NCBI RefSeq assembly: GCF_021353235.1 | Contig: NZ_JAJTWT010000005.1 | Span: 62,001-126,000, forward strand | Direction of reading: 5' to 3' | DNA: 64,000 nt | Source: Pelomonas caseinilytica | Lineage (GTDB): Bacteria > Pseudomonadota > Gammaproteobacteria > Burkholderiales > Burkholderiaceae_C | Shown: positions 38,305-46,632 of the stretch, in pieces | Position numbering within the stretch: the stretch's first letter is position 1 | Layout of the letters: every line of letters begins with the position of its first letter | Notes under the pieces: generated by a model | The model's input: only the letters and a program-made list of their open reading frames with translations | Told to the model about the DNA's origin: nothing | Database searches by the model: none | Translations under genes and position numbers: made by a program

Positions 38305-38410
38305 GTCATCACTCCTTCGCGCGTCCCGTGCGGGAACGCGCCACGTCATGCCGCCCGAAGGCGGCGTTCAAGACGCACGAGCGACGAAGGAGGAACCGTG
38401 GAAGGAGTGC
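38305..38410 (-). promoter_or_regulatory. Structured rne leader with two candidate anti-Shine-Dalgarno segments
   Basis: In the message, the ribosome site is CGAAGGAGTG (38319-38310). Two upstream segments are perfectly complementary to parts of it: CACTCCTTC (38409-38401, 9 bp) and CTCCTTCG (38392-38385, 8 bp). Between them and the ribosome site lie two strong hairpins: GCCGCC/GGCGGC with a 4-nt loop near 38350-38365, and a GCGCGT-CCCG/CGGG-A-ACGCGC hairpin at about 38319-38341. RNase E is known to control its own mRNA through the 5' UTR in E. coli; the pairing here is inferred from sequence only. Confidence 0.4.
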
Positions 38411-38947
38411 CCTGGACCGCTCGAGTTTCTGACGGAGGTCAGACGCCGAGCGGCGTTGGCGCATGCGACCGTGCCGTCATGGCGCGGGGAAGCCCCGTCT
38501 CGACCCAGCCGCGCGTAAACGACGCGAGCGCGCCGGGCCGCACGACCACCTCAGCTTCTGGCTGGGGTCGCTGCGGCGGGCGCATCGGGTGGGGGAGGGA
38601 AGGGCTCATCCGCGAAGGACTGCTGGACGCTGGCTCGAGTGCTTGCGGGCCGGGACTGAAACCAGACCGCGCGCCCTCGCGCCGTGAAAACCTTGTTCTG
38701 CAACCGGATCTCTTCGGGCTGCTGGGCACTTGAAGAGGGCCGGTGGGTTCCGGGTGTCATCGCTCTGCCGCACCGAACCGCCAACCGCTGTTTCACTTGG
38801 GGAAACCGCCTGCCGGCCGCTGGGATGCGTTGCATCGCCTGTTGTGCCCGTGGGATGTCAGCCCCGGGCGCCGCGCCGCCGCCGCTAAAATCAAGAGAAT
38901 CAAACACTTACGGCAGCAACGTGGTGAAAAGGATTATAGGGGCAGGC

Positions 38948-39919
38948 ATGGCGGCCCCTGCCACGGGGTCAGCCACCGCCGTGAGTACGGATAAACCCGC
39001 GGTTCGGCGCGTCCTTGTCGACGAGGGATCGGCGGGCCAGCGCCTGGACAACTTCCTGCTCCGCGAACTCAAGGGTGTACCCAAGACCCACGTCTACCGG
39101 CTCATCCGCTCGGGCGAGGTACGGCTCAACAAGGGCCGCGCCCAGGCCGACAGCCGCGTCGAGCTGGGCGACGAAGTGCGCATCCCGCCGGTGCGCGTGC
39201 CCGAGAAAGCCGAGGCGCCGGCCGCCCCGGCGCGTGAATTCCCCGTCGTCTTCGAGGACGAGCACCTGCTCGTCATCGACAAGCCGGCGGGCGTGGCGGT
39301 GCATGGCGGCTCCGGCGTGAGCTACGGCGTGATCGAGGCCCTGCGCCGCTCGCGGCCCGACGCCAAGTTTCTGGAGCTGGTGCACCGGCTCGACAAGGAA
39401 ACCTCGGGCCTGCTGATGATTGCCAAGAAGCGCAGCGCGCTGACGGACCTGCAGGACCAGCTCCGCGACCGCGAGACCGGCAAGACCTATGCCGCCCTCG
39501 TCTGGGGCGAGTGGCCGGAGAAACTCAAGGTCATCGACGTGCCCCTGGTGAAGTTCACCGGAAGCGACGGCGAGCGCTGGGTGCGTCCCGGCAAGGCCGA
39601 AGAGCCGGAGGCCAAGCGCTCGATCAGCCTCGTCAAGGTCGTGCAGCGCACGCCGCGGTTTTCGCTGCTCGACGTCACGATCAAGACCGGCCGAACCCAC
39701 CAGATCCGCGTGCACCTGCAGCAGGCCGGCCATGCCATCGTCGGCGACCCCAAGTACGGCGACTTCGAGCGCAACCGCGAACTCGCCCGCGGGCCGCTGA
39801 AGTTCGACCGCATGTTCCTTCACGCCCGACGGCTGCGCTTCACCCACCCGGCCACCGGGGCCGAGCTCACCCTGGAGGCACCGCTGCCGCCCGAGTGTGC
39901 GAAGCTGATGACTCCATGA
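38948..39919 (+). CDS. rluC: 23S rRNA pseudouridine synthase RluC/RluD family
   Basis: 323 aa. An S4 RNA-binding domain (about 19-80: GQRLDNFLLRELKGVPKTHVYRLI) is followed by the RluA-type catalytic domain with the HRLDKETSGLLMIAKK motif holding the catalytic Asp. Later conserved segments are VTIKTGRTHQIRVHLQQAGH and GDPKYGD. The assignment as RluC rests on the divergent pairing with rne, as in E. coli. The ATG at 38948 has an AGGGG ribosome site; the open frame upstream is leader. It overlaps the HAD gene by 4 bp. The 643 bp between rne and rluC carry both leaders and promoters; a TAAAAT near 38885 may be the rluC -10 box. Confidence 0.9.
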   Translation: MAAPATGSATAVSTDKPAVRRVLVDEGSAGQRLDNFLLRELKGVPKTHVYRLIRSGEVRLNKGRAQADSRVELGDEVRIPPVRVPEKAEAPAAPAREFPVVFEDEHLLVIDKPAGVAVHGGSGVSYGVIEALRRSRPDAKFLELVHRLDKETSGLLMIAKKRSALTDLQDQLRDRETGKTYAALVWGEWPEKLKVIDVPLVKFTGSDGERWVRPGKAEEPEAKRSISLVKVVQRTPRFSLLDVTIKTGRTHQIRVHLQQAGHAIVGDPKYGDFERNRELARGPLKFDRMFLHARRLRFTHPATGAELTLEAPLPPECAKLMTP

Positions 39920-40575
39920 GACCGCAACGTTTTGACCTGATCGCCTTCGACTGGGACGGCACCCTGTTCGATTCCACCGCCCTGATCGCCCGCTGCATCC
40001 AGCGCGCCGCCGTCGACATCGGGCTGCCCGAGCCCGAGTTCGAGCGGGCCAAGTACGTGATCGGCCTGGGCCTGCGGGACGCGCTGGAGCACGTGGTTCC
40101 CGGCCTGGCCCCCGAGCGCTACGGCGAACTCGGGCTGCGCTACCGCCACCACTACCTGGCCTCGGAACACGAGGTGGCGCTGTTCGAGGGCAGCCTGGAG
40201 ATGCTGCACGCCTTGAAGGGCCGGCACCACTGGCTGGCCGTCGCCACGGGCAAGAACCGCGCGGGCCTGGACCGCGTACTCGCCCATGCCGAGCTGACGA
40301 AGATGTTCGACGCCACCCGCACCGCCGACGAGACGCGTTCCAAGCCCCACCCGCAGATGCTGCTGGAGCTGATGCGCGAGTTCGGCGTCGAGCCGGAGCG
40401 CACGCTGATGATCGGCGACACCACGCACGATCTGCTGCTGGCGAGAAACGCCGGCGTGGCCAGCGTCGGCGTCAGCTTCGGCGCGCACGACCATGAGACC
40501 TTCGCCGAGCACGAGCCCCTCTTCGTCGCCCACTCCACGCGCGAGCTGCACGACTGGCTGATCCGGCATGCCTGA
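39916..40575 (+). CDS. HAD-family hydrolase, phosphoglycolate-phosphatase-like
   Basis: 219 aa. HAD motif I is FDWDGTLFDST (nucleophile Asp plus acid/base Asp), motif II lies around LAVATGKNRAG, Lys is in RSKPHPQMLLE and motif IV is MIGDTTHDLLLA. The helical cap domain after motif I places it with Gph/PPase-type phosphatases. The exact substrate is not determined by sequence. It is co-translated with rluC (ATGA overlap) and the following Rieske gene (8 bp overlap). Confidence 0.85.
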   Translation: MRPQRFDLIAFDWDGTLFDSTALIARCIQRAAVDIGLPEPEFERAKYVIGLGLRDALEHVVPGLAPERYGELGLRYRHHYLASEHEVALFEGSLEMLHALKGRHHWLAVATGKNRAGLDRVLAHAELTKMFDATRTADETRSKPHPQMLLELMREFGVEPERTLMIGDTTHDLLLARNAGVASVGVSFGAHDHETFAEHEPLFVAHSTRELHDWLIRHA

Positions 40576-40954
40576 GACCGATGTTGCCCCGCCTCAGCGC
40601 CTATGCGCATCGGCCGAGCTGGCGGAGCGCGGCAAGGCCGTCGCCTTCGACGTGCTGCAGTGGCGCCAGCCGGCCCGCGCCTTCGCGCTGCGCTTCGACG
40701 GCCAGGCCGTCGCCTACCTCAACCGTTGCGCGCACGTGCCCGCCGAGATGGACTGGCAGGAAGGCGAGTTCCTGGACGGCGACAAGCGCTTCATCATGTG
40801 CAGCATCCACGGCGCCGTCTACGAGCCGCTGACGGGCCGCTGCGTCATGGGCCCCTGCAACCGCGGGCGGCTGACCAAGATCGAACTGACCGAGCGTGAC
40901 GGCGAGGTCTACTGGCATCCCACACGCGATACCCAACCGGCGTTTCCGGACTGA
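40568..40954 (+). CDS. Rieske [2Fe-2S] protein
   Basis: 128 aa soluble Rieske-type protein. The cluster ligands are visible as CAHV (Cys-x-His) and CSIHGAVYEP (Cys-x2-His) spaced by about 22 residues, with the GPCNRG segment after. No membrane anchor is present, so it is a ferredoxin-like or oxygenase-component-like protein rather than a cytochrome bc1 subunit. This gene is conserved between the HAD and sppA genes in Burkholderiales, function unknown. Confidence 0.85.
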   Translation: MPETDVAPPQRLCASAELAERGKAVAFDVLQWRQPARAFALRFDGQAVAYLNRCAHVPAEMDWQEGEFLDGDKRFIMCSIHGAVYEPLTGRCVMGPCNRGRLTKIELTERDGEVYWHPTRDTQPAFPD

Positions 40955-40955
40955 T

Positions 40956-41948
40956 ATGAGCACCCCCAACGACGACCTGCCCCCACCCATGGCCGAGCCT
41001 GTTGGCGTGCCGCCACCCCGCGTGTCGCCAGAGCACGAGCCCGTGCTCGCCGAACTGGCCCGCGACTTCCTGCGCGAGCGCCGGGCCGAGCGGCGCTGGC
41101 GCAACCTCTTCCGGCTGTTCTGGCTGACGCTCGCGGCCCTGCTCGTCTACAGCCTCTGGATGCAGGGGCGCCACGTCACCCCGTCGGCCACGCCGCACAC
41201 CGCCCTCATCGAAGTGCGCGGCGAGATCGCCGCCGACACCGAGGCCAGCGCCGAGCTGCTGCTGGCGGCGCTCAAGGACGCCTTCAACGACGATGCCGCA
41301 CAGGCCATCGTGCTGCGCATCAATTCGCCCGGCGGCAGCCCGGTGCAGGCCGGCATCGTCTACGACGAGATCAAGCGGCTCAAGAAGCTGCATGACAAGC
41401 CGGTCTACGCCGTCGTCGAGGAAGTCTGCGCCTCGGGCGCCTACTACATCGCTGCGGCGGCCGACGAGATCTTCGTCGACAAGGCCTCGGTCGTCGGCTC
41501 CATCGGCGTGCTGATGGACGGCTTCGGCTTCACCGGGCTGATGGACAAACTCGGCATCGAGCGTCGGCTGCTGACGGCCGGCGAGAACAAGGGCATGCTC
41601 GACCCCTTCAGCCCGCTACCGCCCAAGCAGCGCGCCTACGCTCAGGCCATGCTCGACCAGATCCACCAGCAGTTCATCGCCGTCGTGCGCGAGGGCCGCG
41701 GCAAGCGCCTGAAAGAAACGCCCGACACCTTCTCCGGCCTCTTCTGGAACGGCGAGCAGGCCGTGCAGCTCGGCCTGGCGGACCGCTACGGCAATCTCGA
41801 TTTCGTCGCCCGCGAGGTCGTCAAGGCCGAGGACATCATCGACTACACGCCCAAGGACAATGTGGCCGAGCGCCTGGCCAAGCGCTTCGGCGCCTCCATC
41901 GGCGCCGGCGCGGTGAGGGCGCTCAAGGAGATGGCGCCCATCCGTTGA
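40956..41948 (+). CDS. sppA: Signal peptide peptidase SppA, S49 family
   Basis: 330 aa inner-membrane serine protease that degrades cleaved signal peptides. One membrane anchor lies near residues 52-72 (LFRLFWLTLAALLVYSLWM). The periplasmic S49 domain includes RINSPGGSPVQAGIVYDEI, VCASGAYYIAAAADEIFVDKASVVGSIGV with the candidate catalytic Ser, and FSPLPPKQRAYAQAM. It is the short, single-domain form. Its 3' part (41812-41856) is duplicated at 50896-50940, at the far end of the adjoining mobile region. The 178 bp that follow (41949-42126) contain a good GGGAGAGAG ribosome site for the next gene and nothing else recognised. Confidence 0.9.
   Translation: MSTPNDDLPPPMAEPVGVPPPRVSPEHEPVLAELARDFLRERRAERRWRNLFRLFWLTLAALLVYSLWMQGRHVTPSATPHTALIEVRGEIAADTEASAELLLAALKDAFNDDAAQAIVLRINSPGGSPVQAGIVYDEIKRLKKLHDKPVYAVVEEVCASGAYYIAAAADEIFVDKASVVGSIGVLMDGFGFTGLMDKLGIERRLLTAGENKGMLDPFSPLPPKQRAYAQAMLDQIHQQFIAVVREGRGKRLKETPDTFSGLFWNGEQAVQLGLADRYGNLDFVAREVVKAEDIIDYTPKDNVAERLAKRFGASIGAGAVRALKEMAPIR
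41812..41856. repeat. Left copy of 45 bp direct repeat (inside sppA)
   Basis: This segment matches 50896-50940 in 43 of 45 positions, same orientation. In sppA it encodes part of AREVVKAEDIIDYTPK. The two copies bracket 9 kb of mobile and toxin genes. Confidence 0.85.
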
Positions 41949-42126
41949 TCCGGATGTTCGACGAAGGGAGCCCAATCCTCTCCAAATGTGTAACAAGCTC
42001 CGCCCTCCCTAAACCGCAGCCGGATTGCCCGGATAACTCCCACTGACAAGGCGCATGGGGCGGGCGTGACTCGCTGCCAGGGCCTCTGGCGATCGGGTTT
42101 CGCCATCAAGATCAGGGAGAGAGTCG

Positions 42127-43494
42127 ATGGTTGCAGTCGTGACGGGCGGTGGGCTGGGTCTGAATCTGGGTTCAGCGTCGGTTTTGGGGGGAGCGGGGAT
42201 CGCAGGAGCTGCCAGCTTCGGCCGCCAGAGCGACCGCATCTACGTCAACGCGGCCAGCGGCAACCTTGTCGTGCAGGTGCGCGACGAACTGCTGGTCGGA
42301 CGCGGAGGCGACGCGGCGGGGTTGCGCACCTACAACAGCCTCGGAAGCTTCATCGACGACAACGGCGACAACTGGTTGCCCGGGCTCGTGCGTAAGGTCT
42401 GGTTGAGCAGCGGCACCGCCAACGCGGCTGGCTCCGTCGCCATGCGACGCGATGAAGACGGCAGCGAAGCCGTCTTCAATTGGGACGGAGCCAGCGGCCG
42501 CTACGTCAGCACCAACGGTGCCGGCGCCTACGACAGCCTCAGCTTTGATGCCGGCAGCGGCAACTGGACATTCGTCGACGGCACGAGCCGCACCGTGGAG
42601 GTCTACGCCAACAGCACAGGGCGGCTGCTCAGCGCCACCGACGCCGACGGCAACAGCTTCCTGCATGTGGGTCAAGGTTTCGTCAAGAACAGCTACGACC
42701 AAGCCGTGGCGGGCATGATGAACCGGCAGAACAGTTGGAGCGAGCGCGCGGTGCATACCGTGCTTGCTACGGCGACGCTGCCGCTGGCCGCAGCCGAAGA
42801 GCTGGTGCGCGGGGCGCTCAACATCCCCAGTGCCGCGGCTGAGGCCATTCCCCTGGCTGCTCAGGCGGGGACGAATGCCGCCAGAGCGATGGACAGCCGG
42901 TTGTCAACGTCTGATCGAGTTGAGGCAGGGCTTGCGGCTGTTCGGGATGGCGCGTTTGCGTTTACTGGGCTGGGTGGTGCGGTCACAGCCCTGCGGCCTA
43001 GCTTGGAAATTGGCATGCCGCCGGTTGGACCGAGCGCAGAACGCATGACGGGCGGTCTACGCAACCCGGCAAACCTCCGTCTGGATGAGCGGCAGATGCA
43101 GCGGCTCTCCCAGGAGTTCGTTGAAGTTGGAGGAGACCCCGCCATGCTTCGATTTAATCGAGGCAGTCAGACATCGTTTGTGGACGAATTGAACATCGTG
43201 AACGTCCGCGGTGATGTGTTGCCCATTGAGGATGCGCTGCACCCCCGCTCATCAATGAGTTCGAGGGCCGTATTGGCTCATGAGCTAGGGCACGCTGCCC
43301 ATCGAGGAACTGGCGTTGAAGTGGGCGCGTGGAATGATGAGTTCCGAGCGAGCTACTGGGCGGCCCGGAATGCTCCGGGGCTGTCGGAAATGGAGCGCGT
43401 TGATTTGCTGAATGATGCAGTTCTGCGCGCTCGCGAGGCTGGGGTGCCGATCAAAATGAACAAATTCATGCGGGAGACGCTATATGGCTACTGA
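42127..43494 (+). CDS. Short RHS-like protein with C-terminal HExxH toxin domain
   Basis: 455 aa. The N-terminal ~190 residues match the start of giant RHS/YD-type proteins (GLGLNLGSASVLGGAG, then YVNAASGNLVVQVRDELLVGRGGD and LRTYNSLG-FIDDNGDNW). Instead of thousands of residues of YD repeats, the protein passes through an Ala-rich helical linker (about 200-320) to a C-terminal domain. That domain has a zinc-protease motif, H385-E-L-G-H389 (VLAHELGHAAHRG), and ends RETLYGY. The last ~600 bp are lower in GC than the 5' part, the usual sign of toxin-tip exchange. It could be an intact mini-effector or a deletion product. The small gene overlapping its end is a candidate immunity gene. Confidence 0.65.
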   Translation: MVAVVTGGGLGLNLGSASVLGGAGIAGAASFGRQSDRIYVNAASGNLVVQVRDELLVGRGGDAAGLRTYNSLGSFIDDNGDNWLPGLVRKVWLSSGTANAAGSVAMRRDEDGSEAVFNWDGASGRYVSTNGAGAYDSLSFDAGSGNWTFVDGTSRTVEVYANSTGRLLSATDADGNSFLHVGQGFVKNSYDQAVAGMMNRQNSWSERAVHTVLATATLPLAAAEELVRGALNIPSAAAEAIPLAAQAGTNAARAMDSRLSTSDRVEAGLAAVRDGAFAFTGLGGAVTALRPSLEIGMPPVGPSAERMTGGLRNPANLRLDERQMQRLSQEFVEVGGDPAMLRFNRGSQTSFVDELNIVNVRGDVLPIEDALHPRSSMSSRAVLAHELGHAAHRGTGVEVGAWNDEFRASYWAARNAPGLSEMERVDLLNDAVLRAREAGVPIKMNKFMRETLYGY

Positions 43495-43684
43495 CGCGCC
43501 AAGGCAAATCACAGAGGACGAGTTCTTCTTGGTTGAGGATGCCTACGTCGAGTTCCGCGATCATGGCAAGACTGAAAAGTCATGCCCTTGGTGCGGTGGA
43601 GAGTTGAAATTTATTGACCGGGTCTCGGCGCACTCCATCGAGTGCTCGCGGTGTGATCTCAAAGTAACGGTTAGAGGAATCTAG
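43484..43684 (+). CDS. Small zinc-ribbon protein, candidate immunity or accessory protein
   Basis: 66 aa, overlapping the toxin-like gene by 11 bp. Two Cys pairs 20 residues apart (CPWCGGELKF and CSRCDLKVTV) form a likely zinc ribbon, preceded by an acidic helix (TEDEFFLVEDAYVEF). Position right after a toxin-type C terminus and similar low GC suggest a cognate immunity protein, by context only. Confidence 0.55.
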   Translation: MATDAPRQITEDEFFLVEDAYVEFRDHGKTEKSCPWCGGELKFIDRVSAHSIECSRCDLKVTVRGI

Positions 43685-44672
43685 CCCTTCCAAGGACCAC
43701 GCTCGTGGTCAGCCACCTCTGCAAATACTTCCCCCAATGCCTGCTTCCACAGCGTGACCGGCCTTCGAACCGTTCACCGCTGTGGCACACTGGCTCGGCA
43801 AAGACAACGAGCTGCCGTCAAGCAGCAACCTGACCACCGTGGCCCTCGGGCCGTGGTGACTCAGCCCCAACGCTGAGCCCTTCGAGGCAAAGCTCGCCGC
43901 GCTAGTCGCGGCCTCTCAAAACGCCCTTCGGGGCTGCCGCCAGGCCCAGCCCTGGCGTTCAACAAGTCCCCCGCCGGGGGCGACTGGGTGTGCATAGCCG
44001 CACTCGGTGACCGACAGGAGAGGTGCGTCCGCTTAGGACCGCTGACCCTGCCGGCCACAGGTCGCCCACGGCGCCGGACCTCCACAGCGAACCACCGCCC
44101 GGCGCTTCGGCAGCCGCGGCACGAGTTCGCTCCCAACGGCCGATCCCCTCGGCCTTCGATTGCCCGGGCCGCTGGCCTGCGCACTCTCAAAACGCGTGCC
44201 CCTGCGCGTGCTGCCCCAGCACGCGCATGCGCGCCCCATCGCCCTTGCGCCGTGGTCGGCCGAGCGTCAGCTCGCGCCGCGCCAGGCCTCGCCGCGCGAC
44301 TCCCACCCAAGACCACCACCGGTCGCTCAAGCGACCGGGAGCGCCATGCCGCTCAAGCGTTCCGGCATCGATCCGCCTGCGGATCGACACCGGCCGACAG
44401 ACCCATTGCACCGACTGACCCATGACCCACACCGATCCGATCCACCACCCGCTGCGCATCCGCCAGCGGCTTCGCCCTGCGCGTCTTCGAAAAGCTGGCC
44501 CGCTCATCGGCGGCCCAAAACAGGTACCCACACCTGACGCAATCGCCGATTGCGCGGCCTGCCGGCCGCAAACCCAGCACTGGCGCGGCTTCGCGCTGAC
44601 CACGGCCCTGATCGCGGCGGACCACCGCACGACCACAAGCGCTGCAACCCATTGACCGACAAGGACAAAGCT
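43685..44672. other. Hairpin-rich non-coding region, candidate oriT
   Basis: About 990 bp with no convincing gene upstream of a ribbon-helix-helix protein, coupling protein and MobF relaxase. It contains several compact perfect inverted repeats with 2-nt loops: GACCACG-CT-CGTGGTC (43695-43710), CCGGTCGCT-CA-AGCGACCGG (44319-44338) and TCGATCCGC-CT-GCGGATCGA (44368-44387). MobF systems nick an oriT next to such repeats, so an origin of transfer is likely here; the nic site cannot be placed by eye. Confidence 0.45.
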
Positions 44673-45011
44673 ATGACCGACAAATTCCTCAAGACCCGCG
44701 TCCCCGAGGCGCTGTACTCCACCCTCCTGGCCGAGGCCGGCACCGCCGGCAAGCGCCTCAACACGCACGTGCGCGAGCTGCTCCAACAGCACGCACAAGC
44801 CGTCAGCACCGCCGAGGCCCTGGCCCGCATCGAAGCCTCGATCAGCGCCCGCCAGGCCGCGCCGCAGCCCGGCGCGCTGGACCACGACAGCGCGCGCCAG
44901 CTCGCTGAAGTTCGCCTGCTGCTGCGCGAGCTGTGCATGCAGAGCAATGCCCAGATCGTCAGCCGCGTGGCCCACCAGCTCGCCGCGCAGGTCCCGCAAA
45001 ACCGCAGCTAA
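44673..45011 (+). CDS. Ribbon-helix-helix relaxosome/transfer accessory protein
   Basis: 112 aa. The N-terminal segment FLKTRVPEALYSTLLAEAGTAGKRLNTHVRELLQQ is an Arc/MetJ-type ribbon-helix-helix. A helical region follows (ALARIEASISARQ, LAEVRLLLRELCMQ). Proteins of this kind bind oriT and assist the relaxase (TrwA/TraJ-like), and often repress their own operon. It starts MTDKFLKTRVPE at the edge of the candidate oriT and leads a co-directional set of four genes. Confidence 0.7.
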   Translation: MTDKFLKTRVPEALYSTLLAEAGTAGKRLNTHVRELLQQHAQAVSTAEALARIEASISARQAAPQPGALDHDSARQLAEVRLLLRELCMQSNAQIVSRVAHQLAAQVPQNRS

Positions 45012-45021
45012 GGAGAAGCCC

Positions 45022-45351
45022 ATGAGCAACTACTACGACCCCTGGGCGCACGCCATTCACCTCTTCTTCAGCCGCCTTGTTCAGTTCCTGCTGCTGTCCC
45101 TGCTGCTCGGCCTGGCCGTCTGGTGCGGCCTGCTGCACTGGGTCTTCGAGGCCGACTGGCGCGCGGTGGCCACGTCCACCTGGGCCATGACGAGCATCAC
45201 CGACCCGCGCTGGCGCGTGATCCTGGGCCAGTCGCTGGCCATTGGCGTGCTGCTGAGCGGCTGGCTCTTCACCTGGCTGCTGGGCCGCTCGCGGCTGCGC
45301 CGGGGTGAGCGCCACCATCGTGGCGCGCGCGTCATCGACGCCCAGGACTGA
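45022..45351 (+). CDS. Small membrane protein, probable split N-terminal part of the coupling protein
   Basis: 109 aa with two membrane helices (about 17-36, FLLLSLLLGLAVWCGLLHWV, and about 72-92, IGVLLSGWLFTWLLGRS) and a basic cytoplasmic end. This is the layout of the N-terminal membrane part of TrwB/TraD coupling proteins, and the next gene encodes a TraD ATPase lacking helices. An AAGGAG ribosome site precedes the ATG. I infer that the two proteins together form the coupling protein. Confidence 0.6.
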   Translation: MSNYYDPWAHAIHLFFSRLVQFLLLSLLLGLAVWCGLLHWVFEADWRAVATSTWAMTSITDPRWRVILGQSLAIGVLLSGWLFTWLLGRSRLRRGERHHRGARVIDAQD

Positions 45352-45363
45352 CAGGAGCCGGCG

Positions 45364-46608
45364 ATGATGAACCTCATCAAACACCTCGCCGGCGCCGCGC
45401 CGGCGACCACGCGCGCGCCACTCGTGGTCGGGGGCGTGCCCCTGGCCTGGGAGCAAGAGCCCCTGCACCTGCTGCTGGCGGGCAGCACGGGCACGGGCAA
45501 GACCACGGCCGTGGCCGAGCTGCTGGACGGCATCACCGCGCGCGACGACCGTGCCGTGATCGTGGATCCCAACGGCGCGTACCTGGCGCAGTTCGGCGAG
45601 CCCGGCGACGTGGTGCTGAACATCTTCGACAAGCGCAGCCCCGGCTGGAGCCCGTTCAACGAAGTTCGCAAGCCCTACGACTTCGACAAGATCGCGCGCA
45701 GCATCGTCCCCGATGGCCACGGGCCTGACGCGGCCTGGCACTTCTACAGCCAGGTGCTGATCGCCGAGGTCATGCGCGCGCTGCTTCGCGACGGCCGCGG
45801 CGACACCGCTGCGCTGCTGGAGGCCCTGACCATCTGGCCGGCGGAGAAGCTGCACCAGCTCGTGGCCGGCACCGCCGCGGCGGGCCTCTTCGACAAGGAG
45901 GCGGCACGTGCGTTGGCGTCCACACGCTTCGTGCTCTCCAGCCACCTGAAGCCCTACGACAGCTTGCAGCCGGGCGCGTTCAGCGTGCGCCAGTGGGTCG
46001 AGTCCGACGGCAACGCGGCCAAGCGCCTCTTCATCACCTGGCGCGAGGACATGACCGCCTCGCTGGCCCCGCTGATCGCGGCCTGGGTGGACATCGTCTG
46101 CACGGCCACGCTGAGCCTGGCGCCGGACCCGCAGCGGCGGTTGTGGCTGCTGCTCGACGAGCTGCCGAGCATCGGCAAGATCGGCAGCCTTGAGGCCGCC
46201 CTCACCAAGGGCCGCAAGCACGGGCTCTGTTGCGTTGCCGGCGTGCAGAGCACCGCCCAACTGGAGCGCCTGTACGGTCGAGAAAGCGCCATCGTGCTGC
46301 GCAGCTGCTTCCGCAACCTGGCCGTCTTCGGCCTGGCCAAGGCCGACCCCGACACCTGCGAAACCTTCAGCCGGGCGCTGGGCGAGCGCGAGGTGGACCG
46401 TGCCCAGCAAAGCCGCAGCCGGGGCGCCAGCGGATCGAGCCAGAGCGTGGCCATCCAGCGCGTGCGCGAGCGCCTCGTGCTGCCGGCGGAGCTGGCCGAG
46501 CTGCCCGACCTCACGGCCTTCCTGTGTCTGGCCGGCGCGCAGCCCGCGCGGCGCATCGCACTGACCCCGAGGGCGCGGCCGGCACGCCTGGCCGCCATCG
46601 TCGAGTGA
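45364..46608 (+). CDS. TraD/TrwB-type coupling ATPase (soluble form)
   Basis: 414 aa. Walker A is at about residues 40-47 (AGSTGTGKTT), Walker B near 260 (LWLLLDELPSIGKIGSLEAAL), then the conserved GRKHGLCCVAGVQSTAQL segment. This is the type IV coupling ATPase that brings the relaxase-DNA complex to a mating channel. No membrane helices are present, unlike full TraD; these are probably supplied by the preceding gene. No mating-pair genes are seen, so the element is mobilizable rather than self-transmissible on this evidence. Confidence 0.85.
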   Translation: MMNLIKHLAGAAPATTRAPLVVGGVPLAWEQEPLHLLLAGSTGTGKTTAVAELLDGITARDDRAVIVDPNGAYLAQFGEPGDVVLNIFDKRSPGWSPFNEVRKPYDFDKIARSIVPDGHGPDAAWHFYSQVLIAEVMRALLRDGRGDTAALLEALTIWPAEKLHQLVAGTAAAGLFDKEAARALASTRFVLSSHLKPYDSLQPGAFSVRQWVESDGNAAKRLFITWREDMTASLAPLIAAWVDIVCTATLSLAPDPQRRLWLLLDELPSIGKIGSLEAALTKGRKHGLCCVAGVQSTAQLERLYGRESAIVLRSCFRNLAVFGLAKADPDTCETFSRALGEREVDRAQQSRSRGASGSSQSVAIQRVRERLVLPAELAELPDLTAFLCLAGAQPARRIALTPRARPARLAAIVE

Positions 46609-46632
46609 CACCGAACAAGGAAAGGACTCCCC

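Noticed and set aside
35347-38733. 1128-codon plus-strand frame opposite rne
   Set aside because: Shadow of rne; its repeats are the complement of the RGER repeats.
43861-44655. Several overlapping 70-150 codon ORFs in the candidate oriT region
   Set aside because: All are Arg/Ala/Pro-rich, on both strands and in all frames, as expected for non-coding high-GC DNA.
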